A stretch of 64,000 nt of DNA, from contig NZ_CP155567.1 of assembly GCF_039696035.1 (NCBI RefSeq), positions 3,963,001-4,027,000 on the forward strand, in the 5' to 3' direction. The stretch comes from Microbulbifer sp. SAOS-129_SWC (lineage in GTDB: Bacteria; Pseudomonadota; Gammaproteobacteria; Pseudomonadales; Cellvibrionaceae). Under the pieces are notes generated by a model, which was not told the DNA's origin, ran no database searches, and was given only the letters and a program-made list of their open reading frames with translations. Both the position numbers and the translations under genes were made by a program. How positions within the stretch are numbered: the stretch's first letter is position 1; each line of letters starts with the position of its first letter. Below are positions 17,898 through 27,930 of this stretch, piece after piece.

Positions 17898-19931
17898 ATG
17901 AAACCCCGCAAGCATTCCCTGTTCGGAGCCTTTCTCCTTTTTCTCTCTTTCGGCGCCGCCGCCGGCGACACCCTGACGGTAGCCTCGCCGTCCGGAAAAC
18001 TGTCCGTGGAGTTCTTTCTTACCCGCGACGGCCAGCCCGCCTACCGCGCCAGCAGCCGCGGCCGTGAACTGATCCACGAATCGCACCTGGGCTTTACCCT
18101 GGACAAGGCAGCGGCGCTGAACAAAGGCTTTTTCGTGCGCGACTCCGCGCTGTCGAGTTTCGATAATATCTGGGAACAGCCTTGGGGCGAACAGCACTTT
18201 ATTCGCAACCACTACCGGCAGCTTAAAGTCCAGCTACAGGAGGATGGCGGCGACCGGCGTCAGCTCAACCTGGTATTTCGCGTCTTCGACGACGGCCTCG
18301 CCTTTCGCTATGAATTCCCCCAGCAGCCGAAACTACAGCAGTTCGCCGTCACCGATGAGCTGACCGAATTCAATCTCGCCGGCGACTACAGCGCCTGGTG
18401 GACCCCGGCCCAGGCCGGCAACCAGTATGAATACCTGTACCGCAACACCTCGCTCAGCAAGATACCGCTGGCCCACACACCGCTGACGATGAAAACCGGT
18501 GACGGCCTCTACCTCAGCCTGCACGAAGCCGCGCTGCACGACTATTCCACGATGAATATCGCCGCGGGCCAAAATGGCCATCTCAAGGCCGAGCTGGTGC
18601 CCTGGAGTAAAGAGACCGACGTGCGCGCCAAGTTGCACACGCCGGCAGTCACACCCTGGCGCAGCCTGCAGGTGGCCGACTCCGCCGCTGGCCTGATCAA
18701 CTCCTACCTGACCCTGAACCTCAACGAACCCAACAAACTCGGCGATGTGTCCTGGGTAAAACCGGGTAAATATGTCGGCATCTGGTGGGAACTGCACCTG
18801 GAAAAAGGCACCTGGCACAGCGGGCCGAAACACGGTGCCACCACCGCCAACACCAAAAAATATATCGACTTCGCCGCCGCCAACGGCTTCGACGGTGTAT
18901 TGGTGGAAGGCTGGAACCAGGGCTGGGACGGCGAGTGGTGGAACGGTGGCGGTGACAAGTTCAATTTCACCAAGCCCTACCCGGATTACGACATCGACGA
19001 ACTGAGCCGCTACGCCGCCGACAAGGGTGTCTATATTATCGGCCACCACGAAACCGGCGCAGCGGTGAATAACTACGAGCGCCAGTTGGAAGGCGCCTAC
19101 GATTTCCTGGAGCAGCACGGCATGAAAGCGGTCAAGACCGGCTATGTGGAAACCGGCGAGCAGCTGCTGAACGGCAACTACCACCACGGCCAGTCGTTCG
19201 TGCGTCACCAGCAGAAGGTGATTGACACTGCCGCCCGCCACCATGTGATGGTCGTGGCCCATGAGACGGTAAAAGATACCGGCGAGCGCCGCACCTACCC
19301 GAATATGATTTCCCGCGAGGTGGCGCGCGGCCAGGAGTACAACGCCTGGTCGGAAGATGGTGGCAATCCACCGAATCACACCGCCACGCTGCCGTTCACA
19401 CGGCTGTTGTCCGGCCCGATGGATTTCACTCCCGGCATTTTTGACCTTACCCTGCCGAGCAGACCGAACAACCGCGTCAACACCACCCTGGCCAAACAGC
19501 TGGCGCTCTATGTGGTGATCTACTCACCGGTGCAGATGGCCGCGGACCTGCCAGAAAATTATGCCAAATATCCCGATGCCTTCCAGTTTATCAAGGACGT
19601 GCCGACCGACTGGGAGAGCACCCGCGCACTGGACGGCGAGATCGGCGAGTACATCAGCATCGCGCGCCGCGAGCGCGGTGGCGATGACTGGTTTGTCGGC
19701 GCCCTCACTAACGAAAAAGCGCGCGACCTGGACATCAATCTGGATTTTCTCGACAAGGACCTGAGTTATACCGCGACTCTCTATCGCGATGGCGACAAGG
19801 CGGACTACCGCAGCAATCCCGAGAGTTACGCCATCGAAACGCGCACCGTCAAAGCCGATGATCACATCGCTGCGCACCTGGCCGCCGGTGGTGGCCTCGC
19901 AATCAGCCTGGTCGCCAACAAGTCCGAATAA
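17898..19931 (+). CDS. GH97 alpha-glucosidase (SusB type), exported
   Basis: The 677-residue protein has a signal peptide (to about residue 22) and the GH97 layout: an N-terminal beta-sandwich, a (beta/alpha)8 barrel from about residue 290 and a C-terminal beta-domain. The inverting SusB-type catalytic glutamates are visible as E456 in VAHETVKDTG and E480 in RGQEYNAW. Their 24-residue spacing matches the E508/E532 pair of Bacteroides SusB. The KTGYVETG strand lacks the aspartate nucleophile of retaining GH97 alpha-galactosidases. It should release glucose from the non-reducing ends of alpha-gluco-oligosaccharides in the periplasm. It follows paired LacI-type operators and precedes the tandem GH87 gene. 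Confidence 0.92.
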   Translation: MKPRKHSLFGAFLLFLSFGAAAGDTLTVASPSGKLSVEFFLTRDGQPAYRASSRGRELIHESHLGFTLDKAAALNKGFFVRDSALSSFDNIWEQPWGEQHFIRNHYRQLKVQLQEDGGDRRQLNLVFRVFDDGLAFRYEFPQQPKLQQFAVTDELTEFNLAGDYSAWWTPAQAGNQYEYLYRNTSLSKIPLAHTPLTMKTGDGLYLSLHEAALHDYSTMNIAAGQNGHLKAELVPWSKETDVRAKLHTPAVTPWRSLQVADSAAGLINSYLTLNLNEPNKLGDVSWVKPGKYVGIWWELHLEKGTWHSGPKHGATTANTKKYIDFAAANGFDGVLVEGWNQGWDGEWWNGGGDKFNFTKPYPDYDIDELSRYAADKGVYIIGHHETGAAVNNYERQLEGAYDFLEQHGMKAVKTGYVETGEQLLNGNYHHGQSFVRHQQKVIDTAARHHVMVVAHETVKDTGERRTYPNMISREVARGQEYNAWSEDGGNPPNHTATLPFTRLLSGPMDFTPGIFDLTLPSRPNNRVNTTLAKQLALYVVIYSPVQMAADLPENYAKYPDAFQFIKDVPTDWESTRALDGEIGEYISIARRERGGDDWFVGALTNEKARDLDINLDFLDKDLSYTATLYRDGDKADYRSNPESYAIETRTVKADDHIAAHLAAGGGLAISLVANKSE

Positions 19932-19968
19932 GATTGCCGAAGTCCGGCACCGCGACTGAATCTGTAGC

Positions 19969-19994
19969 GCCGGGAGGCATTCTTTCCTCCCGGC
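19969..19994 (+). terminator. Hairpin after GH97
   Basis: GCCGGGAGG (19969-19977) pairs with CCTCCCGGC (19986-19994) around an 8-nt loop, followed by TGTTTG. The T-run is poor, so it may be a weak terminator or a 3'-end stabiliser between the GH97 and GH87 genes. Confidence 0.55.
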
Positions 19995-20150
19995 TGTTTG
20001 CAAAGTCTTCCCTCCGCGCAGATATCCATGCGGACACTCCCCAGTATTTACCTGTCGTCCGGCCATGCACTCAGTGCCGGTGGTACCCGCGCGAACTCAC
20101 TATCGCGCACGAAACTGCAGTACCAAAGATAACAACAAACTGAGGATTCG

Positions 20151-23100
20151 ATGATGAAACTCCCCCCGGAGAATAAGGTGCGGTGGCGTTTGCGTGCGCC
20201 GCACTCACAACACAAAATGAAAACGCAATGGATCGCCGGCCTGCTCGCCACTTGTCTATTCGGTGCAGCCGGCACGGCCATTGCCCAGACTAACCCAACC
20301 CCTAACCTGGCCCTCGGCTCTAGCATCAGCGAGAGCTCGCACGCAGATGTCTACGTCGCCGGCAATGCCAACGACGGCAATCGCGATACTTACTGGGAGA
20401 GCGCCAACAATGCCTTTCCGCAATCGCTGACCGTCGACCTGGGCAGTGTCAAAGCCGTCGACAGCGTCGCGCTGAAACTGCCGTCGACCTGGGGCGCGCG
20501 TAACCAGGCCCTCTCAATTAGTGGCAGCAGCGACGGCAGCAGTTACACCACCATCGCTAACGAGGCCAGCTACAGCTTCGACCCAGCCAGCGACAACACG
20601 GTGGATATCGCCTTCGGCAGCACCCAGGCGCGCTATCTGCGCCTCACCTTCAGTGCCAACAGCAGCTGGCCCGCCGGGCAGGTATCCGAGTTTGAAATTT
20701 ACGGCGATAACAGCAGCGGCCCGCGCGATGCGTTTTCCCGCATCGAGGCCGAAAGTTTTGATGCCATGAGCGGTGTGCAGACCGAAGCCACCAGCGACAC
20801 GGACGGCGGTAGCAATGTAGGCTGGATCGGCGCCGGTGACTGGCTGCGTTTCGACAACGTGGATTTTGCCAGTGGCGTCAGTAGCGCCGACGTGCGTGTC
20901 GCCAGCGGCGGCGATGGCGGCACCATCGAATTCCGTCTCGGCAGCGTCAGCGGCCAGCTGGTGGGCAGTCTCGCTGTCGGCAACACCGGCGGCTGGCAGA
21001 ACTGGGCGACCGAAACCGCGAGCGTCAATGCCAGCGGCACCCAGGATTTGTACCTGGTGTTCAACGGCAGCGGCGAGGGCCTGTTCAATGTGAACTGGCT
21101 ACAGTTCAGCGCCGACGATGCGCCGCTATTGCCGGGCACCCCACAAGACCTGGCGGTGACCGAGTCGACCGTCAGCACCGTATCGCTCAGCTGGAGCGCG
21201 GCCGCCGATGCGGATGGCTATGAAATACTGCGCAACGGCAGTGTCATCGGCTCTACCGGTGCTACCAGTTATACGGATTCCGGCCTGGCCCAGAACACCA
21301 GTTATTCGTACAGCGTGCGCGCCTACAACGGCAACGGTAACTCGGCACAGAGCAGTGCGGTGTCTGCCACGACCGCCGGTGACAGTAATCCAGCGGAATA
21401 CGACAACGTCGCTGCGGGCAAGACCGCGAGCGCTACATCCGCGCTCAGCCATTTGCCGGTGGCCAACCTGGTGGATGGCGATCAATCCACCTACTGGGAG
21501 AGCAGCGGCGCACTACCGCAATCGGCCACCATCGATCTGGGCGCGACCCACTTCGTCAATCAGGTGACCATGCAACTGCCCGCCGACGCGGCCTGGGAAA
21601 CCCGTATCCAGACAGTGACCATTCTGGGTAGCAGCGACGGCAGCAATTTTGTGCCGATCGTCGCCGCACAGGATTACACCTTTGATCCGGCGAGCGGCAA
21701 TACCGCCAGCGCAAGCTTTGCCGATACCGCCACACGCTATATCCGCCTGAGTGTGTCCGCCAACAGCGGCTGGAGTGCGGCACAACTTTCCGAAGTACAG
21801 GTTTTCGGTTATCCGGATCCGGTTCCACCGCAGGCACCGCAGAACCTGACCATCGCCGGCGGTACCGCCACCACGCTGTTTCTGAGCTGGCAGGCATCGC
21901 CGCTCGCCGACGGTTATGAAGTGCTGCGCGACGGCGGTGTGATCGCCGATGTCACTGCCACTTCATTCGCCGATAGCGGTCTCACCCCCAGCACCAGTTA
22001 CAACTACAGTGTGCGCGCCCACAACGAATTCGGTGCATCACCGTCGAGCAACACCGTCACCGGCACCACGCAGGAGGAGGGATCGGAGCCCGACCCCAAC
22101 CAACGCGGCGCCAGCATGCCCTACACCATTTACCAGGCGGAGAGCGGCGTGACCGGCGGCGGCGCCCAGGTGCTGGCCCCGAACCGCAACATCGGCGACC
22201 TGGCCGGCGAGGCCTCCGGCCGCAGCGCGGTGACCCTGAACAGCACCGGCGCCTACGTCGAGTTCACCACCGCCGCGGATACCAATACCCTGGTCACGCG
22301 CTTCTCGATTCCGGACGCAGCGGGCGGCGGCGGCACCTCGGCCACCCTGAATGTGTATGTCGACGGCCAGTTTGAAAAAGCGCTGTCGCTGACCTCGAAG
22401 CACGCCTGGCTCTACGGCGATGAAACCGCGCCGCAGAACAGCCCCGGTGCCGGCACACCGCGGCATATTTACGACGAAGCACAGCTGATGTTCGACCGCG
22501 TGATTCCCGCCGGCACCAGTATTCGCCTGCAGAAAGACCAGGAGAACAGCAGCCAGTATGCGATCGATTTTATCAGCCTGGAGCTGGCCACACCGATTCC
22601 CAACCCCAACCCGGCCAGCTATGTTGTACCCAGCGGCTTCACCCAACAGGCGGTACAACAAGCGCTTACCGACGCGGCCAACAGCTCGGCTGCGGGTGTG
22701 TACCTGCCGCCGGGTGATTACGAGACCAGCTATAAATTCCAGGTCACCGGCAAGCCGCTGAATATTGTCGGCGCCGGCCCCTGGTATACCCGCTTCCACA
22801 CACCGAGCGGTCAGACCAACACCGATGCCGGCTTCGCGGTGAACAGCGCGGCCAACGGTTCGACCTTTGCCAACTTCGCTTTCTTCGGCAATTACGTCAG
22901 CCGTATCGACGGCCCCGGCAAAGTGTTCGACTTCAACGGCGTCAGCAATATGACGCTGGACAATTTGTGGGTGGAACACCAGGTGTGCATGTTCTGGGGC
23001 GCCAGCGTGCACGACAGCACCATCAAGAACTCACGCATCCGCAACACCTTTGCCGACGGTATCAACTTCACCAACGGCAGCAGCGGCAACCACGTGTACA

Positions 23101-26100
23101 ACAGCGAGGCGCGCAGCACCGGCGATGACAGCTTTGCGCTGTTCGCCGCTACCGACAACGGCGGCGGCATCGTGCAGGACAACCTGTTCGAGAACCTCAC
23201 CGCCATGACCCCGTGGCGCGCCGCCGGCCTCGCCAGTTACGGCGGACAGGGCAATACCTTCCGCAATATCCAGGTAGAGGACACCCTGACTTACAGCGGC
23301 GTCACCATCAGTTCGCTGGATTTCGGTTATGCCTTTACCGGCTTCCAGTACACACCCACCACCAATTTCGAGGGTATTACCATCCTGCGTGCCGGCGGCC
23401 ACTTCTGGGGCGACCAGGTGTTCCCGGCGCTGTGGATGTTTTCGGCTTCGGACACCTTCCGCGGCATTCGCATTTCCGACCTGGATATTGTCGACCCGAC
23501 GTACCACGGCATCATGTTCCAGACCAACTACGTCAACGGACAGCACGAGAATGTGTTTGAGGACACGGTGTTTACCAATGTGAGCATTTCCGGCGCGCAG
23601 GTGGATCCGCAGTACCCGAACCGTTCCGGTTTCGGCATCTGGTCCAACCCCATGCCGGAAGCGAATCAGGGGCCGGCCGTGGGCGAGGTGGAATTCAACA
23701 ACCTGACCCTGTTCAACAACGCGGTGAATATTCAGGACGAGTCGCCGGATTTCCATATCACCATCAACGGCTTTGATGGCTCGGGATCGAGTTCGAGCTC
23801 ATCCAGCTCCAGTTCCAGCTCCAGTTCCAGCTCCAGCTCAAGTTCCAGTTCTAGTTCCAGCTCCAGTTCGAGCTCGAGTTCCAGCTCAAGCTCCGGCGGC
23901 GGCACGCCGGCGCCGGTGCAGTCCGGCAAGGCGCCGTCCGCGAGCAGTGAAAACGGTTCCTTCACCGCCGCCAATACCCTGGACGGTAACGATGCGACCT
24001 ACTGGGAAAGCGCCAGCGACAGTTTTCCACAGTCGCTGACCGTGGATCTTGGCAGTACCCACTTTGTCAGCGGCGTAGTGATGAAACTGCCCAACGACAG
24101 CGCCTGGGAAGCGCGCACCCAGTCGGTGGAAATTCGCGGTAGCAGTGACGGCAGCAGCTACAGCTCCCTGGCAAGCGGCGACTACCTGTTTGATGCAAAC
24201 CAGGGCAACAGTGTCACCGTCAACTTCGCCGAAACCGCCGTGCGCTATGTGCAGCTGGTCATTACCGGTAACACTGCCTGGCCCGCCGCACAGCTGGCGG
24301 AGCTGGAGATCTACGGCTATCCGGATCCGGTGCCGCCGGCCACGCCCGCGAATCTCGCCGTTACCGGCACCACCGAGTCTTCGGTGTTCCTGTCCTGGCA
24401 GGCGAGCCCGCTGGCCAATAGTTATGCAGTGTTCCGCGATGGTACCAGCGTCGCCAGCGTGAGCGGCACCGCGTTCGAGGATGCCGATCTGGCTGCGGAA
24501 ACCACTTACAGCTATACCGTGCGCGCGCTGAACCAGTACGGCGAATCCGCGCTCAGCAATGTTGTCAGCGGTACGACATTGGCCGAGGGCAGCGGCCCCG
24601 CGCCGCATCCGGAACCCGACAGCAGTCACGGTGCCGCGGTGCTTTACGACCGCTACGATACCGGTGATGCCAGCACCGGCGGCGGTGCCGCGGTGCGCAG
24701 CGCGCCGACCTTCGACCAGGACCTGATCGCCTCGGAAGCCAGCGCGCAGAGCTACATCACCCTGCCCGGCAGCGGCGCCTACGCCGAGTGGACGGTGCGC
24801 GATGGCGAGGGCGGTGCCGGCGTGACCATGCGCTTTACCATGCCGGACTCCGCCGATGGTATGGGTCTGAACGGCTCGCTGGATGTCTACGTCAACGGCC
24901 AGTTTGCGCAGACAGTGCCGCTGACCTCCTACTACGCCTGGCAGTACTTCTCCGGCGACATGCCCGCCGATACTCCCGCGGGGGGCCGACCGCTGTTCCG
25001 TTTCGACGAGGTGCACTGGAAACTGGCCAATGCATTGCAGCCCGGCGATGTGATCCGCATCCAGAAGGGCGGCGACAGCATCGAGTACGGGGTGGATTTC
25101 CTGGAGATTGAAGCGGTACCCGCGCCTATCGCGCGTCCCGGCAATTCGGTTTCCGTCACCGACTTCGGCGCCGTGGCCGATGACGGTATCGACGACCTGG
25201 CGGCGTTCGAGGACGCGGTAGACCAGGCCGTTGCCACCGGACAGAGCCTGTATATTCCACCGGGTACCTTCCACCTGGGCAACATGTGGCAAGTCGGCAG
25301 CGCGGACAATATGATCCAGGACCTGACGGTGGCCGGTGCCGGTATCTGGTATACAAACCTGCAGTTCACCAATCCCAATTCGGCTTCCGGCGGTATTTCG
25401 CTGCGGATTAATGGCAAGCTGGATTTCAGCAACCTGTACATGAACTCCAACCTGCGCTCGCGCTACGGCCAGAACGCGATTTACAAAGGGTTCATGGATA
25501 ACTTCGGCACCGACTCTTACATCCACAGCGTGTGGCTGGAACATTTCGAGGCCGGTTTCTGGGTCGGGGACTACGCGCACACGCCGGCGATCCACGCCGA
25601 GAATCTGCTGATCGAGCACAGCCGTATCCGCAACAACCTGGCCGACGGCGTCAACTTCGCCCAGGGCACCAGCAACAGCACGGTGCGCAACTGCAGCCTG
25701 CGCAACAACGGCGACGACGCGCTGGCGGTGTGGACCAGCAATGTGAACGGCGCACCGGCCGGGGTGAATAATCACTTCACCCACAACACCATCGAAGACA
25801 ACTGGCGCGCCGCCGCCATTGCGTTCTTCGGCGGCAGTGGCCACCAGGCGGATTACAACCTGATCGTGGATACCGTGGGCGGCTCCGGCTTCCGTATGAA
25901 CACCGTGTTCCCCGGCTACCATTTCCAGAACAACACCGGGATAACGTTCAGCGACAGCACCATTATTCGCAGCGGCACCAGCCGCGACCTCTACAACGGT
26001 GAGCGCGGCGCCATCGACCTGGAGGCCTCCAACGACGCGATCCGCAATGTGACCGTATCGCGGGTGGCGATCTACGACACCCAGCGCAGCGCCATCCAGG

Positions 26101-26327
26101 TGGGTTACGGCGGTGGTTTTGAAGGCGTCGTATTCAACGATATCGCCATTGACGGCACCGGCCTCGATGGCATCACCACCTCGCGCTTCTCCTCGCCGCA
26201 CCCGGGGGCTGCCTTCTACTCCTACACCGGTAACGGCACCGTCACCATCAACAACTGGACCACGGCGAATATTGCCAATCCGGACACCATCTTCATTCAG
26301 CCCGGTTTCAACCTGATTATTCAGTAA
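20151..26327 (+). CDS. Secreted multimodular protein with two GH87 alpha-1,3-glucanase modules
   Basis: The 2058-residue protein has a signal peptide (best seen from M23, MKTQWIAGLL to TAIAQ); the ATG at 20151 is kept because GAGG lies five bases upstream. Modules in order: F5/8-type C (about 50-185), CBM6-like (195-320), Fn3 (324-415), F5/8-type C (417-558), Fn3 (560-645), binding module (656-790), beta-helix 1 (818-1205), poly-Ser linker (1213-1248), F5/8-type C (1254-1392), Fn3 (1394-1480), binding module (1495-1640) and beta-helix 2 (1665-2058). Both helices carry D..DD with the spacing of the GH87 catalytic aspartates: D969/D992/D993 and D1832/D1855/D1856. The likely role is extracellular attack on alpha-1,3-glucan (mutan or nigeran type) upstream of GH97. 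The exact linkage is inferred. Confidence 0.85.
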   Translation: MMKLPPENKVRWRLRAPHSQHKMKTQWIAGLLATCLFGAAGTAIAQTNPTPNLALGSSISESSHADVYVAGNANDGNRDTYWESANNAFPQSLTVDLGSVKAVDSVALKLPSTWGARNQALSISGSSDGSSYTTIANEASYSFDPASDNTVDIAFGSTQARYLRLTFSANSSWPAGQVSEFEIYGDNSSGPRDAFSRIEAESFDAMSGVQTEATSDTDGGSNVGWIGAGDWLRFDNVDFASGVSSADVRVASGGDGGTIEFRLGSVSGQLVGSLAVGNTGGWQNWATETASVNASGTQDLYLVFNGSGEGLFNVNWLQFSADDAPLLPGTPQDLAVTESTVSTVSLSWSAAADADGYEILRNGSVIGSTGATSYTDSGLAQNTSYSYSVRAYNGNGNSAQSSAVSATTAGDSNPAEYDNVAAGKTASATSALSHLPVANLVDGDQSTYWESSGALPQSATIDLGATHFVNQVTMQLPADAAWETRIQTVTILGSSDGSNFVPIVAAQDYTFDPASGNTASASFADTATRYIRLSVSANSGWSAAQLSEVQVFGYPDPVPPQAPQNLTIAGGTATTLFLSWQASPLADGYEVLRDGGVIADVTATSFADSGLTPSTSYNYSVRAHNEFGASPSSNTVTGTTQEEGSEPDPNQRGASMPYTIYQAESGVTGGGAQVLAPNRNIGDLAGEASGRSAVTLNSTGAYVEFTTAADTNTLVTRFSIPDAAGGGGTSATLNVYVDGQFEKALSLTSKHAWLYGDETAPQNSPGAGTPRHIYDEAQLMFDRVIPAGTSIRLQKDQENSSQYAIDFISLELATPIPNPNPASYVVPSGFTQQAVQQALTDAANSSAAGVYLPPGDYETSYKFQVTGKPLNIVGAGPWYTRFHTPSGQTNTDAGFAVNSAANGSTFANFAFFGNYVSRIDGPGKVFDFNGVSNMTLDNLWVEHQVCMFWGASVHDSTIKNSRIRNTFADGINFTNGSSGNHVYNSEARSTGDDSFALFAATDNGGGIVQDNLFENLTAMTPWRAAGLASYGGQGNTFRNIQVEDTLTYSGVTISSLDFGYAFTGFQYTPTTNFEGITILRAGGHFWGDQVFPALWMFSASDTFRGIRISDLDIVDPTYHGIMFQTNYVNGQHENVFEDTVFTNVSISGAQVDPQYPNRSGFGIWSNPMPEANQGPAVGEVEFNNLTLFNNAVNIQDESPDFHITINGFDGSGSSSSSSSSSSSSSSSSSSSSSSSSSSSSSSSSSSSSGGGTPAPVQSGKAPSASSENGSFTAANTLDGNDATYWESASDSFPQSLTVDLGSTHFVSGVVMKLPNDSAWEARTQSVEIRGSSDGSSYSSLASGDYLFDANQGNSVTVNFAETAVRYVQLVITGNTAWPAAQLAELEIYGYPDPVPPATPANLAVTGTTESSVFLSWQASPLANSYAVFRDGTSVASVSGTAFEDADLAAETTYSYTVRALNQYGESALSNVVSGTTLAEGSGPAPHPEPDSSHGAAVLYDRYDTGDASTGGGAAVRSAPTFDQDLIASEASAQSYITLPGSGAYAEWTVRDGEGGAGVTMRFTMPDSADGMGLNGSLDVYVNGQFAQTVPLTSYYAWQYFSGDMPADTPAGGRPLFRFDEVHWKLANALQPGDVIRIQKGGDSIEYGVDFLEIEAVPAPIARPGNSVSVTDFGAVADDGIDDLAAFEDAVDQAVATGQSLYIPPGTFHLGNMWQVGSADNMIQDLTVAGAGIWYTNLQFTNPNSASGGISLRINGKLDFSNLYMNSNLRSRYGQNAIYKGFMDNFGTDSYIHSVWLEHFEAGFWVGDYAHTPAIHAENLLIEHSRIRNNLADGVNFAQGTSNSTVRNCSLRNNGDDALAVWTSNVNGAPAGVNNHFTHNTIEDNWRAAAIAFFGGSGHQADYNLIVDTVGGSGFRMNTVFPGYHFQNNTGITFSDSTIIRSGTSRDLYNGERGAIDLEASNDAIRNVTVSRVAIYDTQRSAIQVGYGGGFEGVVFNDIAIDGTGLDGITTSRFSSPHPGAAFYSYTGNGTVTINNWTTANIANPDTIFIQPGFNLIIQ
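23787..23893 (+). repeat. Poly-serine linker-coding tract
   Basis: About 36 consecutive serine codons, mixing AGC, AGT, TCC, TCG, TCA and TCT, join the two GH87 halves. Such linkers are typical of Cellvibrio, Saccharophagus and Microbulbifer glycanases. The 6-bp periodicity (CCAGTT, CCAGCT) makes it prone to length changes. Confidence 0.9.
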
Positions 26328-26342
26328 CCGGGTCTCCCTTCT

Positions 26343-26382
26343 CCGCCGGCCGGGGCCAACACCCCCCGCCGGCGGCTTTTTT
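26343..26382 (+). terminator. Rho-independent terminator after GH87 gene
   Basis: A GC-rich stem (CCGCCGGCCGGGG with CCCCGCCGGCGG, allowing one offset) is followed by CTTTTTT at 26376-26382, 16 nt after the stop codon. Confidence 0.85.
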
Positions 26383-26510
26383 CCCCTCTCTCATCAAAAG
26401 GTCGCGGTGTACATCCCCGCGGGAGCCGTTATTATCGGGAGATAACCGCTGCCGGGCGGACAGATAAGAGAAGCACTTTGTCCCTGCCGAGTAACGGAGG
26501 CCGGGGCGGC

Positions 26511-26616
26511 CCTGCTACCGGGGGAAGTTTGCGGGACACGCTGTGAATACGTCCCTGTACGCTCGTAATCGGCATCCATGCCTCATACGGTCCCGCAAAC
26601 TCCCCCCGGCAGCAGG
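26511..26616. repeat. Long hairpin repeat element, copy 2 of the interspersed repeat
   Basis: The two arms, about 27 nt each (26511-26537 and 26590-26616), are inverted complements with three or so mismatches and include GTTTGCGGGAC and GTCCCGCAAAC. The 50-nt loop contains the block shared, in opposite orientation, with 17597-17643. It sits between the GH87 terminator and the LacI gene. It looks like a non-coding dispersed hairpin element. Confidence 0.75.
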
Positions 26617-26697
26617 GCCTTCGCATCTGACTTGAGCACTCTATTCCGACGGAATGGGTAGCCGTAATTCGAATAATAACGAGATGAGAAGAAAACC

Positions 26698-27708
26698 ATG
26701 ACCGGCATCAAGGAGATCGCCAAGGCGGCGAATGTTTCCCCCGCCACCGTGTCGCGCGTGCTGCGCAATCCGGAACTGGTGGCGGAGGCCAAGCGCAATC
26801 AGGTGCTCGAAGTGATCAAGCGCACCGGTTATACCCCCAATAGCCTCGGCGTCAGTCTACGTAAATCCAAGACCTACAACCTGGTGGCGATCATCCCCGA
26901 CGTGATCAGCGCATTCAATTACCCGGTCATCCGCGCCATGGAGAGTATCGCGCTGGAGAATGGCTACTCGCTGCTGCTCGGCGATACCCAGGAGCTGGAG
27001 AGCCGCGAGCGCTCCTTTGCCGCCATGGTGCGCTCGCGCCAGGCCGACGGCATCCTGCTGTTCTGCGCGCGGCTGCCTTTCGACGTGGACCCGGAACAAC
27101 CGCTGGCGGATCAGCTGCCCCCCATCGTCAACGCCTGCGAGACGGTACCCTTCGAGGGGCTGCCCAAAGTCAATATCAACAATATGGCCGCAGCCGAAGA
27201 TGCGGTGGATTACCTGCTGTCTCTCGGCCATCGCCGTATCGGCGTTGTCGCCGGCAACATGACCGTACCCAGCACCCGCGACCGGCTCGACGGCTACAAG
27301 CGCGCGCTCTATCGCGCCGGTATTCCATTCGACAAAGACCTACTGGAAGTGGGCGACTACGGCCTGGAAAAAGCCGCCCAGGCCACCCGCAACCTGGTCG
27401 CGCGGGAAAACCGCCCCAGCGCGATTTTCGCCTTCAGCGATGAAATGGCGATGAGCTGTATGTCCACACTGCACAGTCTCGGCTACCGGATCCCGGACGA
27501 TTTTTCGGTGATGGGATTCGACAACATCTCCTACGCCAATTATTGCTATCCCTCGCTAACGACCATTTCCCAACCGATGACCGAGATCGGTATCGCCTGT
27601 ATGGAGCTGCTGTTACCGCAATTGAACGGCGAAAAAATGCAGCCCTGTAACCGCATGCTGCCGCACAAACTAATCGTGCGCGCCAGCACCGGGCCGGCGC
27701 CGCAGTAA
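26698..27708 (+). CDS. LacI-family transcriptional regulator
   Basis: The 336-residue protein opens with a textbook LacI helix-turn-helix (IKEIAKAANVSPATVSRVL, residues 4-22), a hinge helix near residue 50, and a periplasmic-binding-protein-like effector domain with VAIIPDVISAFNYPVIRAME, GHRRIGVVAG and FAFSDEMA. It lies at the end of the alpha-glucan locus and is transcribed in the same direction as the hydrolases. Palindromes ATTCCGACGGAAT (26643-26655) and ATTCGAAT precede it. Its most probable targets are the two operator pairs at 8845-8880 and 17765-17799. The effector is probably a gluco-oligosaccharide; this is inferred. Confidence 0.93.
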   Translation: MTGIKEIAKAANVSPATVSRVLRNPELVAEAKRNQVLEVIKRTGYTPNSLGVSLRKSKTYNLVAIIPDVISAFNYPVIRAMESIALENGYSLLLGDTQELESRERSFAAMVRSRQADGILLFCARLPFDVDPEQPLADQLPPIVNACETVPFEGLPKVNINNMAAAEDAVDYLLSLGHRRIGVVAGNMTVPSTRDRLDGYKRALYRAGIPFDKDLLEVGDYGLEKAAQATRNLVARENRPSAIFAFSDEMAMSCMSTLHSLGYRIPDDFSVMGFDNISYANYCYPSLTTISQPMTEIGIACMELLLPQLNGEKMQPCNRMLPHKLIVRASTGPAPQ

Positions 27709-27930
27709 ACGCCGCGGCCGCGCGCCGCACTGCCTTAGTTCGCAGCGCCCCCTCTCCGCTGTCACGCCTCTGTTCCCGGCACCGACGCCTGCGCGTTCGC
27801 ATATCGCCAAAATACAAATTGTCGTGCATGTCGTCGGCACCTAACCCCTCGCGCTGACACCTAAAAAATATGTACTAGCCTTTACCGGCATAAGGAGTTT
27901 GTTCCATAGTCTCAACGGATTGAAGAATAA
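27709..27930. promoter_or_regulatory. Upstream region of the export operon
   Basis: This 222-bp gap follows the LacI gene and precedes the TolC-like gene. It becomes AT-rich near 27865-27925 and probably holds the promoter of the export operon, but I see no convincing consensus boxes or operator. Confidence 0.3.
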
